Assembly: GCA_963752935.1 (NCBI GenBank)
Contig: CAVWAL010000023.1
Span: 806,001 to 870,000 of the forward strand
DNA length: 64,000 bases
Direction of reading: 5' to 3'
Origin: RI-153 sp963752935
Lineage (GTDB): Bacteria; Chloroflexota; Anaerolineae; Caldilineales; Caldilineaceae
A program made the position numbers and the translations under genes. Under the pieces are notes generated by a model. It saw only the letters and a program-made list of their open reading frames with translations, did no database searches and was not told the DNA's origin. Positions 44,431 through 52,983 of this stretch are shown piece after piece. How positions within the stretch are numbered: position 1 is the stretch's first letter; each line of letters starts with the position of its first letter.

Positions 44431-44472
44431 GGGGTCGGCATATCCGTTATTTCGGATATCCGGCCCTTTTTT
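44431..44472 (+). terminator. intrinsic terminator after the Crp/Fnr gene
   Basis: GGGGTCGGCATATCCG and TCGGATATCCGGCCC pair with one bulge and are followed by TTTTTT at 44467-44472. The RNase J start is 32 bases further. Confidence 0.75.
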
Positions 44473-44504
44473 CGATACTGCACGACAAGGAGTCGTAGCC
44501 ACAT

Positions 44505-46160
44505 ATGGCAAATTATCCCCTACGCATGATTCCCCTGGGTGGACTGGGGGAAATCGGCAAGAACATGATGTTGTTTGAGTATGGTCGCAATATCATGATT
44601 GTCGATGCCGGCGTCAAATTCCCCGAGAATGACATGCTGGGCATCGATCTGGTTATTCCAGATTTTAGTTATCTGCAGAGCAACCGTGAATTGGTTCGTG
44701 GCATTGTCATCACCCACGGCCATGAAGATCATATAGGCAGCCTGCCCTTTTTGTTGCGCCATGTAAATGTGCCGATCTACGCCCCGCGACTGGCGCGCGC
44801 CTTGATCGAACACAAATTGCGTGAGCATGGACTGCTGAACCAGGTGACGATTATCACCGTCAATACGGGTGATGTCATTCCGCTTGGTCCGTTTCAGGTT
44901 GAAATGATTTCGACCAGCCATAGTATCCCCGATGCTTTTGCACTGGCGATTCGCAGCCCTGCGGGGTTAGTCATCCACAGCAGTGATTTTAAGTTTGACT
45001 ACACGCCGGTTCATGGAACGGGTGCGGATTTTGGGCGGTTTGCCACATTGGGGGCGGAAGGCGTGCTGGCGCTGCTCTCGGACAGCACGGGCGCCGAGCG
45101 CCCTGGCTTCACACCTAGCGAATCGATTGTCGAAGATGCCTTTGATCACATCTTCCGCTCGGCGCAGGGTCGCGTGATCGTAACCACCTTTGCTTCATTG
45201 CTGAGCCGTGTACAACAAGTCATTAACGTGGCGCAGAAATATGGACGCAAAGTCACGTTTACCGGTTACTCAATGCGTAACAATACAGAGATTGCTCGCG
45301 AGTTGGGCTACCTGAAGATCTCAGATGACATGATCTTCGATTTGCGGCGCAACCATCAACTTGACGACAACCAACAAGTCATCGTCAGCACCGGCAGCCA
45401 GGGGCAACCTGAGGCCGCTCTTTCGCGTATGGCCGAAGGCCGACATCGCGATATCGAAATCAAATCGGGCGACACCGTGATCCTCAGCAGTCACCCTATC
45501 CCCGGCAATGAGGAAGAAGTCGGGCGTGTCATCAATAATTTGATCCAGCGAGGGGCAGAGGTCATTTATCCGCCACTAGAACCTGTCCACGTCAGTGGAC
45601 ATGCCAGCCAAGGAGAGCAGCGTCTGCTGCTTAGTCTGGTGAAACCAGAGTACTTCATTCCGGTTCATGGCGAACCCCGCATGTTGTACAGCCACCGCAA
45701 GACGGCGATTCAGATGGGGTTCGAGCCAGAGAAGGTCTTTGTCCTCAACAATGGAGATGCCGTGATCTTTGAAAAGGATGCGATGGCCCGTGTCGAACGG
45801 AACTTCGCTCCGGCTTCGCCCGTTTTGGTAGACGGCAGTGGAGTAGGTGATATTGGACCCGCAGTACTGCGTGAGCGCGAGATCCTGTCGGATCACGGAT
45901 TTGTGGTGGCAATTGTCCCGTGGGACAAAGGCAAGGGCGCCCCACGGGGGCCCATCGAGCTCAGCAGCCGAGGTTTTGTATACTTAAGGCAGAGTAACGA
46001 TCTGCTGCAATCTGCCGTGAAAAACCTCGAAAAAGAGTTGAACGTACAGCGAGCATTGAGTAAGCGCGAGGCAGAAGAGAAGATTAAGAACCACCTGGAA
46101 CGATTCCTGTATGAGCAAACAAAACGACGTCCTATGATTGTGCCGGTGGTCGTCGAGTAA
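44505..46160 (+). CDS. rnj: ribonuclease J
   Basis: A 551-residue metallo-beta-lactamase/beta-CASP ribonuclease with 5'-3' exonuclease and endonuclease activity in mRNA decay and rRNA maturation. Opening PLGGLGEIGKNMM and the zinc motif ITHGHEDHIGSLPFL are typical, followed by STSHSIPDAFAL and HSSDFKFD. The beta-CASP domain includes TTFASLLSRVQQVINVA and STGSQGQPEAALSRM, and VHVSGHAS and VHGEPRM complete the active site. The C-terminal domain ends FLYEQTKRRPMIVPVVVE. AAGGAGT is 12 bases before the ATG. Only one rnj gene is present here. It is followed by a structured, terminator-like region and the rho leader. Confidence 0.96.
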   Translation: MANYPLRMIPLGGLGEIGKNMMLFEYGRNIMIVDAGVKFPENDMLGIDLVIPDFSYLQSNRELVRGIVITHGHEDHIGSLPFLLRHVNVPIYAPRLARALIEHKLREHGLLNQVTIITVNTGDVIPLGPFQVEMISTSHSIPDAFALAIRSPAGLVIHSSDFKFDYTPVHGTGADFGRFATLGAEGVLALLSDSTGAERPGFTPSESIVEDAFDHIFRSAQGRVIVTTFASLLSRVQQVINVAQKYGRKVTFTGYSMRNNTEIARELGYLKISDDMIFDLRRNHQLDDNQQVIVSTGSQGQPEAALSRMAEGRHRDIEIKSGDTVILSSHPIPGNEEEVGRVINNLIQRGAEVIYPPLEPVHVSGHASQGEQRLLLSLVKPEYFIPVHGEPRMLYSHRKTAIQMGFEPEKVFVLNNGDAVIFEKDAMARVERNFAPASPVLVDGSGVGDIGPAVLREREILSDHGFVVAIVPWDKGKGAPRGPIELSSRGFVYLRQSNDLLQSAVKNLEKELNVQRALSKREAEEKIKNHLERFLYEQTKRRPMIVPVVVE

Positions 46161-46219
46161 GAGCCCAGGGAGCGCGGTAGGAGTGCCGTTGGCATTTGGC
46201 GACAGTGGGTTGACAAAAA

Positions 46220-46268
46220 GCAGGGGCAAAGTTGCTGTGCCCGGTCCAGTTGCGGGCCCTGCAATTTT
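46220..46268 (+). terminator. possible branched terminator after rnj
   Basis: GCAGGG (46220-46225) pairs with CCCTGC (46257-46262), enclosing two small hairpins, and AATTTT follows. The structure is plausible but not a simple hairpin. Confidence 0.4.
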
Positions 46269-46283
46269 CCTCCTTTTACCTAG

Positions 46284-46312
46284 TTGACTTCTGTGCGTAA
46301 AGTCAGTATACT
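46284..46312 (+). promoter_or_regulatory. strong sigma-70-type promoter upstream of rho
   Basis: TTGACT (46284-46289), a 17-base spacer and TATACT (46307-46312). Predicted start near 46319, about 714 bases before the rho start codon. Confidence 0.7.
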
Positions 46313-47032
46313 TTAGTTTAACTTTATCTATGCCTCGCCATGGGTAACAACTCCCGTTCTAACTTCATTTGTTGCTATAGTGGTTGCTCCAAGACCCATT
46401 ACTCCATGTTGAACAGGAGCGTATGGTGAGTAGCGCTTGACTTGATTGCTGCGCCGTTCACAACGCCTAACGCAACCTGAACTTTTCCACAGCACCTGAG
46501 ACGCGCCGAGGAACAAAGTTAGGGATATTCACTAAGGATGTCCATTCGGGTGTCCACACAGGATTACCGTCCACTGAAGATCGCGGCTGACTTTAATAAA
46601 GGACGATAGCGTTCTTATAACCTGTCCCCTGCCCACCGCTGAAACAATTCTTTACTGACACGGTTCCACGCCAGTGCTACTTCTCCTTGTGTATCATAGA
46701 GGATTTGCAACAGTTAGCATCCATAAACCCAAAATTGCGCCACAATTGAATTTGCATGCTTGCACTCTCTCTGCTCGTCCTTCCTGTTTAATCGGATCGA
46801 GAGAACGCAATCAAAACCAGTCAATGAAGTGCCCTGTGCAAGTGGAGTTGTGAAATGCCCTGGTAGACGCATGGAGAACAGGGGTAGCAAGTTTAGAAAC
46901 TGTTCGCTGATTCAGATGAACCTGGAGTACGGTAGCGGGACCGGCACAAATGCTAAGTATTGAAGTACAGATAAATAATTTATGCTGTATCACGCAATGA
47001 TTTCACACTGAAAGAGTCGTAAGAGGATAATC

Positions 47033-48292
47033 ATGGAACTGGTGTCAATGACCATGTCAGAACTTGAGGAGCTTACCCTGGATGAACTCCGGGAAATGGC
47101 TCGCTCAATGTCGATTACGGGGTATACCCGGCTGAAGAAGTACGATTTGATTATGCGCTTGTTGCGCGCCAATGCCGAGAAGCAAGGGTATATTTTCGGC
47201 GGCGGCATCTTGGAAATCGTTCAGGATGGCATTGGTTTTCTTCGCAGTGACCATTTACTGCCTGGGCCTGAAGACGTCTATGTCAGCCAGAGTCAGATAC
47301 GACGTTTCGGACTACGGACGGGAGATCTCGTCGTAGGGCAGGTACGCCCGCCAAAAGAAACAGAGAAGTACTTTGGTCTGCTCAAGGTTGAAGCAGTCAA
47401 CGGCCTGGATCCCGAAGAGGCAAAACGTCGGCCATTCTTTGATCGATTGGTGCCGATTTTCCCCGACGAACAGATCGCGTTGGAGACAAAACCCAGCGTA
47501 CTCGCCACCCGGCTGATCGATATGTTGTCACCTATCGGCCGTGGGCAGCGTGGGCTTATCGTTAGCCCGCCAAAGGCAGGTAAGACGACGGTTCTCAAGC
47601 GGATTGCCAATGGGATGACGGAAAACTTCGAAGACTTACATCTGATGGTCGTCCTCATTGGTGAACGCCCTGAAGAAGTCACCGATATGGATCGCTCGGT
47701 CGAGGCGGAGGTGATCAGCAGTACGTTTGATGAACCTGTGCAGAATCACGTCCGTGTCGCCGAAATGGCACTGGAGCGCGCCAAGCGTCTCGTGGAAAGC
47801 CAACGCGACGTTGTGATTCTTCTCGACAGCATTACTCGCCTAACACGCGCCTACAACCTGACAGTACCCCCATCTGGCCGTACGCTCTCTGGTGGTATTG
47901 ATCCGGCGGCACTTTATCCGCCCAAACGCTTCTTTGGTGCGGCGCGTAACATCGAAGAAGGCGGGAGTTTAACAATTATCGCGACCTGCCTTGTCGACAC
48001 CGGCAGTCGTATGGACGATGTTATTTACGAAGAATTCAAGGGTACCGGCAACATGGAACTCCACCTGAGCCGTCGCCTTGCAGAGCGCCGTATCTTCCCT
48101 GCCTTCGATATCGAACGCAGCGGTACCCGCGCCGAAGAGAAACAATTGGATGCGGAAACCCTGGCCAAGGTTTACACGTTGCGCCGCATGATCGATGCTA
48201 TGGGTGGCGGACATGATGCACTGCTGCCTATCCTTGAGCGGCTCAGTCGTACACGCAGTAACCAGGAGTTCCTTGAAACGTTGATCAAGTAG
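47033..48292 (+). CDS. rho: transcription termination factor Rho
   Basis: A 419-residue hexameric RNA helicase. The N-terminal helical Rho_N domain (LDELREMARSMSITGYTRLKKYDLIMRLL type) leads into the RNA-binding cold-shock-like domain (EIVQDGIGFLRSDHLLPGPEDVYVS; QIRRFGLRTGD). The RecA-like ATPase has Walker A SPPKAGKTTVLKRIA, VLIGERPEEVTDM, Walker B DVVILLDSITRL and the Q/R loop region TVPPSGRTLSGGIDP. Length equals the E. coli protein (419), with no insertion in the RNA-binding part. AAGAGGA precedes the ATG. The long upstream leader suggests autoregulation, as known for rho in other bacteria; here that is inference. Confidence 0.97.
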   Translation: MELVSMTMSELEELTLDELREMARSMSITGYTRLKKYDLIMRLLRANAEKQGYIFGGGILEIVQDGIGFLRSDHLLPGPEDVYVSQSQIRRFGLRTGDLVVGQVRPPKETEKYFGLLKVEAVNGLDPEEAKRRPFFDRLVPIFPDEQIALETKPSVLATRLIDMLSPIGRGQRGLIVSPPKAGKTTVLKRIANGMTENFEDLHLMVVLIGERPEEVTDMDRSVEAEVISSTFDEPVQNHVRVAEMALERAKRLVESQRDVVILLDSITRLTRAYNLTVPPSGRTLSGGIDPAALYPPKRFFGAARNIEEGGSLTIIATCLVDTGSRMDDVIYEEFKGTGNMELHLSRRLAERRIFPAFDIERSGTRAEEKQLDAETLAKVYTLRRMIDAMGGGHDALLPILERLSRTRSNQEFLETLIK

Positions 48293-48387
48293 GGCGAAGA
48301 ACAATGCCCTTCCGGGCGTAGGATCTCGACGTTGACGCAGTTTTGGGCCAGATGCGTAGAGCGTAGGGTATTCATAGAGTTGTCGAA

Positions 48388-48418
48388 AGAATGGACGTAT
48401 CATTGATATGTCCATTCT
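48388..48418 (+). terminator. hairpin after rho
   Basis: AGAATGGACGTAT, loop CATTG, ATATGTCCATTCT: a 13-bp stem with one G-U pair, followed by GCATTTG. The U tract is weak, so termination is uncertain. Confidence 0.45.
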
Positions 48419-48588
48419 GCATTTGAAGCGGTAGCGCGGTGAAAGCATGGCGCGATCTTTGTCAAACACTGTGCAACAGAGGAAGCTTGCAGCATTCAAT
48501 ACATACTAAAATCCTACGGTTGATCGACGTTCGATCAACGAAACTTAAAAAAGAGGCTATAAAGGTCACTTGATTACCTCCTCTCAAT

Positions 48589-48616
48589 TTGTTTACTAGA
48601 TCCGGTATGCTATAAT
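48589..48616 (+). promoter_or_regulatory. promoter of the LysM/M23 peptidase gene
   Basis: TTGTTT (48589-48594), a 16-base spacer and TATAAT (48611-48616) with TGC directly before it (extended -10). Start near 48623, leaving a ~300-base leader. The inverted repeat at 48519-48539 lies about 50 bases upstream and could be an operator. Confidence 0.6.
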
Positions 48617-48922
48617 TCACGGCATTGTTCGATTCTCTAATCCCCTGGCGGAAGTCTCTACACGTCTAGCGGAAACGAACCGGGCAGAAACAGATTGTTT
48701 CTTCCTGTACCGTTTTAACAATCCATAGCGTCGATTCCAGGTAGTACCGAAACGTTCTCATTGATCACCTTCCCCCAGGATCAAGAATTGGGTTTCTATG
48801 TTTCGGTGTGAATCGTCGTCCAACCTGTTGCATTCAGATAACCGGTTCAGCAAAGCTGCTTCAACGATCTAGAACCTATCTCTTGCTGAAAGGTAGTCGC
48901 AACACCCACTTTGGAGTGAAAG

Positions 48923-50422
48923 ATGCCGTCTTCCGATGCTATTAGGGCAGAGGGGGAGTATCGCTTTGGTCGACTGTTGAAAACAGAAGAATTCACCGAA
49001 CAAAAGCGAGTTAAGCCTCACTCTTCGTCTGATGAAATCGGCAGTACACTTTCGGGCAGCCACTCTAATAACCGTGTTCAACCTACAACGGATGGCTCCT
49101 TGGATAACTCACTGTACTCTTCACAAGAACAGCCTAGCTTCCAACGTCGCGATAGCAGAGCGACAGCTTCTCCTCAGGCAGTTCATCAGCCCACTTACAG
49201 CCACTACCCTGGTTCACCGAACTCGAATCGAGCCGATTATGCTATGGGGCAGCCGGTAGCGGTGGCTACTCTAGAGGCTTCTAGCTTTGTTGTTGATTCT
49301 GGGGCGGCAAAGTCGATTGGCGAAAAGATTCAGTTGTTCCTGAGCGATCAAGTAACACCGATTCGGTTAGCCAGCCATTTGGCTGTTCTTGCCGTCGCGG
49401 CTGTGGTATTGATTGTCAGTCGCGTTGAACTCCCAAACTGGCAGTTCTCACTGCGCAATTTGCCCGATGAAGGTATTTTTGCGCCGCAGGAGTTGGCCAA
49501 TACGACGAATCCATTGGCCGGCACAGGCAACAGTGTTGTTGATGCAAGCGAAGCGTTCCAAAGAGCGGTAGTGCCCTTCACCAGTGCGAACCAACCAGTC
49601 GAAGGCGTTGTTCAGCCTCAGGCAGTTAACCCCATCGCGCCCCAGGTGGCAGCACCGCCTACTGAACGGGTGACGGTTGAAACGTACGCCGTCAAACCGG
49701 GTGATACGGTGTTAGGCATTGCCGCCAAGTTCAATATCGATCCCGAGACGATTCAGTGGGCCAACCCCGAACTAGAAGCAAACCCGGATTTGCTACGCAT
49801 TGGCGACCGGCTTGTTATTCTCCCGGTTGACGGCGCCCTTCATGTGGTGCAGCCAGGCGACACACTCTACTCCATCGCAGCCAAGTATAAGGTGACGGCA
49901 CAGGCAGTTGTCGATGCGCCCTTCAACAAGCTAGAGAATCTTGATGTCCCCATTACTGTGGGAACACAGTTGATCATTCCGGGCGGCACCAAGCCGTATA
50001 TTACTCGCCAGGTGGAAGCCTATACGGGTCCGGTACCGGATAGCGCGTTGAAGGGCAGCGGTGCGTTAACCTGGCCCACGTCGGGTAGCATCACACAGTC
50101 GTTCTGGGGTGGTCATCGTGCCCTCGACATTGGCGCCCACACCGGCACCCCGGTCACATCCTCTGATGGTGGTTATGTGATTGCCTCTAAGTCTGGCGGC
50201 TGGAACAGTGGCTATGGCAATATGGTCTTGATAGACCACGGCAACGGCTACACAACACTCTATGCCCACCTGAACAGTATTTTCGTCCGTCAGGGCGAAA
50301 GTGTAAGCAAAGGCCAGCAGATCGGTACCGTGGGCAACACGGGTAATTCCACGGGTCCGCATCTTCACTTTGAAGTACGGTATCAGGGTGTCGCTCGCAA
50401 TCCCTTTACGTATCTGCCTTAA
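48923..50422 (+). CDS. membrane-anchored M23 peptidase with two LysM domains
   Basis: A 499-residue cell-wall hydrolase. The N-terminal ~145 residues are polar and disordered (Ser/Asn/Gln-rich) and cytoplasmic. A transmembrane helix follows (LASHLAVLAVAAVVLIVS, about 150-168). Two LysM peptidoglycan-binding domains start at VETYAVKPGDTVLGIAAKF and LHVVQPGDTLYSIAAKY (about 255-355). The C-terminal LytM/M23 domain has the zinc ligands in GGHRALDIG (HxxxD) and GPHLHFEV (HxH). It would cut peptide cross-bridges outside the membrane. The long cytoplasmic tail is unusual and could bind a partner. GGAGTGAAAG precedes the ATG, and a strong terminator follows. Confidence 0.92.
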   Translation: MPSSDAIRAEGEYRFGRLLKTEEFTEQKRVKPHSSSDEIGSTLSGSHSNNRVQPTTDGSLDNSLYSSQEQPSFQRRDSRATASPQAVHQPTYSHYPGSPNSNRADYAMGQPVAVATLEASSFVVDSGAAKSIGEKIQLFLSDQVTPIRLASHLAVLAVAAVVLIVSRVELPNWQFSLRNLPDEGIFAPQELANTTNPLAGTGNSVVDASEAFQRAVVPFTSANQPVEGVVQPQAVNPIAPQVAAPPTERVTVETYAVKPGDTVLGIAAKFNIDPETIQWANPELEANPDLLRIGDRLVILPVDGALHVVQPGDTLYSIAAKYKVTAQAVVDAPFNKLENLDVPITVGTQLIIPGGTKPYITRQVEAYTGPVPDSALKGSGALTWPTSGSITQSFWGGHRALDIGAHTGTPVTSSDGGYVIASKSGGWNSGYGNMVLIDHGNGYTTLYAHLNSIFVRQGESVSKGQQIGTVGNTGNSTGPHLHFEVRYQGVARNPFTYLP

Positions 50423-50436
50423 GATTTTACAGGATT

Positions 50437-50472
50437 AAAAAAGCCCCGGCTCGATGAGCCGGGGCTTTTTAT
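50437..50472. terminator. intrinsic terminator between convergent genes
   Basis: AAGCCCCGGCTC, loop GAT, GAGCCGGGGCTT, with A and T tracts on both sides. It can end both the M23 peptidase gene (plus) and fumC (minus). Confidence 0.92.
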
Positions 50473-50480
50473 TTGGCGGG

Positions 50481-51869
50481 CTATTCTTGAATGCCACCCT
50501 CGGTCAACTGCCGAGGATCGAGCAAGCGATCAAGCTCAGCTTCGGTCAGTTCTGTCATCTCTAGTGCAACTTCTTTGAGCGAACGTCCTTCTGCATAGGC
50601 GGTCTTGGCGATCTTGGCGCCCTTCTCATACCCGATCACAGGGTTCAAGGCCGTTACCAGGATGGGGTTGCGCCCGACGAGTGAGGTAATGCGCTCGCGG
50701 TTGACGGTGAAACCGGCCAATGCCATGTCCGCCATGACACGCCCCGCACTGGCGAGCAGTGTGATGCTCTGGATCAAATTGTGGGCGATGACCGGCAGCA
50801 TGACGTTGAGTTGGAAGTTACCGGCTTGCCCGCCAATGGTGATGGTGACATCGTTGCCAATCACCTGCGCACAGACCATCGTCATGGCTTCAGGGATGAC
50901 AGGGTTGATCTTGCCCGGCATGATGCTGCTGCCCGGCTGCAACGATGGCAACACGATCTCGCCTAAGCCGGCGATGGGACCACTGTTCATCCAGCGCAAG
51001 TCGTTGGACATCTTCATGTAGGTCGTGGCCACCACCTTGAGCTGCCCACTCAGTTCCACGGCGGCGTCCTGGCTGCTGAGGCTCTCGAAGTAGTTGGGGC
51101 TGGTGACAAAGGGTTGGCCGGTCATGCTGGAGAGCTCTTCGGCGATCATGCGGCCAAAGTCGGGATGGGCGTTGATGCCGGTGCCGACGGCGGTGCCACC
51201 CTGCGCCAGCATGGCGAGGCGAGGCAGCGCGGCTTCCAGGCGTTCAATGCCATGACCAATCTGGCTGCTCCATCCACCCAGCACCTGGCTCAGGCGCACG
51301 GGCATCGCGTCCATAAGATGGGTACGACCGGTGGTCACTACGTCGTCCACTTCGGCGGCTTTGCGGTCGAGCGTCTCTTTGACATAGTGCAGCGATGGCA
51401 GCAGTTCTTCGGCAGTGAGCAGGTAGGCGCTGACGTGAATCGCGGTAGGGATAACGTCGTTGCTGCTCTGCCCCATGTTCACGTGGTCGTTGGGGTGAAC
51501 CTTGCGCCCCAGCTTAGTCGAGGCCAGGTTGGCAATGACTTCGTTGGCGTTCATGTTGGTGCTGGTGCCCGAGCCGGTCTGGAAAATGTCAAGCGGGAAC
51601 TGGTCGTCGTACTCTCCACGCGCAACTTCATCGGACGCCGACTGGATGGCGGCGGCCATGTCCGCATCCATGAGGCCCAATTTGAGGTTGACGGCAGCCG
51701 CCGCGCCTTTGATCAAACCAAGGGCGCGGATGGCGGCCCGTGGAAAGCGCAGGTCGCTGATGGGGAAGTTGTCGACAGCTCGTTGTGTTTGCGCCGCGTA
51801 GAGGGCATCGGCGGGGACACGCACTTCACCCAAGCTATCGCGTTCAATTCGATAGTCTTGCTCGCTCAT
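50481..51869 (-). CDS. fumC: class II fumarate hydratase
   Basis: A 462-residue iron-independent fumarase of the fumarase/aspartase superfamily, converting fumarate and malate in the citric-acid cycle. Conserved regions are TGSGTSTNMNANEVIAN, the TGRTHLMDAMPVRLSQ region with the catalytic His, and the family signature GSSIMPGKINPV with the mobile-loop serine. The N-terminal YRIERDSLGEVRVP is typical. Length matches FumC (467 in E. coli). An aspartase assignment is less likely, since the start and loop fit FumC. It converges on the M23 gene across a shared terminator. Upstream is a 144-base gap to the permease gene. Confidence 0.93.
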   Translation of the reverse strand: MSEQDYRIERDSLGEVRVPADALYAAQTQRAVDNFPISDLRFPRAAIRALGLIKGAAAAVNLKLGLMDADMAAAIQSASDEVARGEYDDQFPLDIFQTGSGTSTNMNANEVIANLASTKLGRKVHPNDHVNMGQSSNDVIPTAIHVSAYLLTAEELLPSLHYVKETLDRKAAEVDDVVTTGRTHLMDAMPVRLSQVLGGWSSQIGHGIERLEAALPRLAMLAQGGTAVGTGINAHPDFGRMIAEELSSMTGQPFVTSPNYFESLSSQDAAVELSGQLKVVATTYMKMSNDLRWMNSGPIAGLGEIVLPSLQPGSSIMPGKINPVIPEAMTMVCAQVIGNDVTITIGGQAGNFQLNVMLPVIAHNLIQSITLLASAGRVMADMALAGFTVNRERITSLVGRNPILVTALNPVIGYEKGAKIAKTAYAEGRSLKEVALEMTELTEAELDRLLDPRQLTEGGIQE

Positions 51870-52013
51870 AGGGCTCGACTCCTTATGGATTCAGAATTTG
51901 ATGATGGAATAGGGGTTCACACTGGATTAGTACAGCGTCTGTCCTTCATTGTAGCACCCATCAAAGAGCCGTGCACAATCAGCCCTCTTTTCCATCGTGG
52001 TTTGCCTATGAGT

Positions 52014-52976
52014 TCACCGTTCACCGCGCACGTAGGGCAATCCTAGGGCGGCCGGTGCGCCCAGGCGGCGACTGACGTTTTCGTAGACGGTGATCAGCGT
52101 GAGGACGGCAATGGTCAGCAGGTAGGGCAGCATGGCCAGCACGGCGGCCGGAATCACGCTGCCGCCGGCAGCCTGAAGCCGAAATTGGATGGCGTTGACG
52201 CCGCCAAAGATCAGTGCGCCCAGCACGGCCCGCCACGGATCCCAGGTGGCGAAGATGACAAGGGCGATGGCGATCCAGCCGCGGCCGCCGGTCAGGTTTT
52301 CGGTCCAGCCCGGGGTGTAGGCCAGGCTGAGGTGCGCGCCGCCCAATCCCATGAGGACGCCGCCGGCGATGGTGGAGAGGTAGCGGACTTGCGTCACCGA
52401 GATGCCCATCGCGTCCGCCGTGGCCGGATCTTCACCCACGGCGCGCAGGTGTAGTCCTGTGCGGGTACGGTAGAGGATGTACGCCGCGACAGGGACGCCG
52501 ATGTACATGAGATAGACCAACGGGTCCTGGTTAAAGAGGGCGGGGCCAATCAGGGGGATGTCGCTGAGCAGGGGAATGGGGAAACGAGAGAACTTAGGGC
52601 CGACCAGCCCTACGAGCGGTCCACCGTCAGGCCCCAGACGTTGCCCAAGGAAACTGCTGAGGCCGATGCCAAAGAGCGTTAATGCCAGCCCACTGACCAC
52701 TTGATCGGCGCGCAATGTGACGGTGAGGAAGGCGTGAATGGTGGCCAGCAGTCCGCCCACTACCATCGCTACCAGGATAGCAGCGAGCAAGCTGCCGGTG
52801 TGGTAGCCTGTGGCAAAGGCCGTCACCGCGCCCATGATCAGAATGCCCTCCAGCCCCAGGTTGAGGATGCCGGCGCGTTCCGTGAAGATTTCGCCTACAG
52901 ACGCAAAGACCAACGAAGTCCCTGCCTGGATGGTCACGGCCAGGATAGAAACGATCAACGCAAGGGAGATATCCAT
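52014..52976 (-). CDS. ABC transporter permease, nucleoside/BMP type (second subunit)
   Basis: A 320-residue inner-membrane permease of the branched-chain amino acid/ribose/nucleoside superfamily, closest to the YufQ/NupQ-type subunit. Typical start: ILAVTIQAGTSLVFASVGEIFTERAGILNLGLEGILIMGA. LRAVGEDPATADAMGISVTQVRYLSTIAGGVLMGLGGAHLSL is the cytoplasmic loop contacting the ATPase. About eight to nine helices. It follows its partner permease by seven bases. The ATP-binding and BMP lipoprotein subunits are not next to it in the window. Confidence 0.9.
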   Translation of the reverse strand: MDISLALIVSILAVTIQAGTSLVFASVGEIFTERAGILNLGLEGILIMGAVTAFATGYHTGSLLAAILVAMVVGGLLATIHAFLTVTLRADQVVSGLALTLFGIGLSSFLGQRLGPDGGPLVGLVGPKFSRFPIPLLSDIPLIGPALFNQDPLVYLMYIGVPVAAYILYRTRTGLHLRAVGEDPATADAMGISVTQVRYLSTIAGGVLMGLGGAHLSLAYTPGWTENLTGGRGWIAIALVIFATWDPWRAVLGALIFGGVNAIQFRLQAAGGSVIPAAVLAMLPYLLTIAVLTLITVYENVSRRLGAPAALGLPYVRGER

Positions 52977-52983
52977 AATCTGC

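Larger units (their letters stand above)
46161..47032. other. 872-base intergenic region between rnj and rho
   Basis: No coding frame with convincing composition. It contains a possible rnj terminator (46220-46268) and a strong promoter at 46284-46312. The remaining ~710 bases would form a long rho leader or a separate non-coding RNA. I recognise no known riboswitch or small-RNA consensus in it. Confidence 0.5.
48293..48922. other. 630-base intergenic region between rho and the LysM/M23 gene
   Basis: It holds a hairpin at 48388-48418 that may end rho, a perfect 9-3-9 inverted repeat (GTTGATCGA-CGT-TCGATCAAC) at 48519-48539, an extended -10 promoter at 48589-48616, and a leader of about 300 bases. 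No coding frame is supported. The leader was compared from memory with the c-di-AMP (ydaO) consensus and did not match. Confidence 0.5.

Noticed and set aside
48620..48922. Possible c-di-AMP (ydaO) riboswitch before the LysM/M23 gene
   Set aside because: The gene type would fit, but the consensus segments I remember are not found in the right order.
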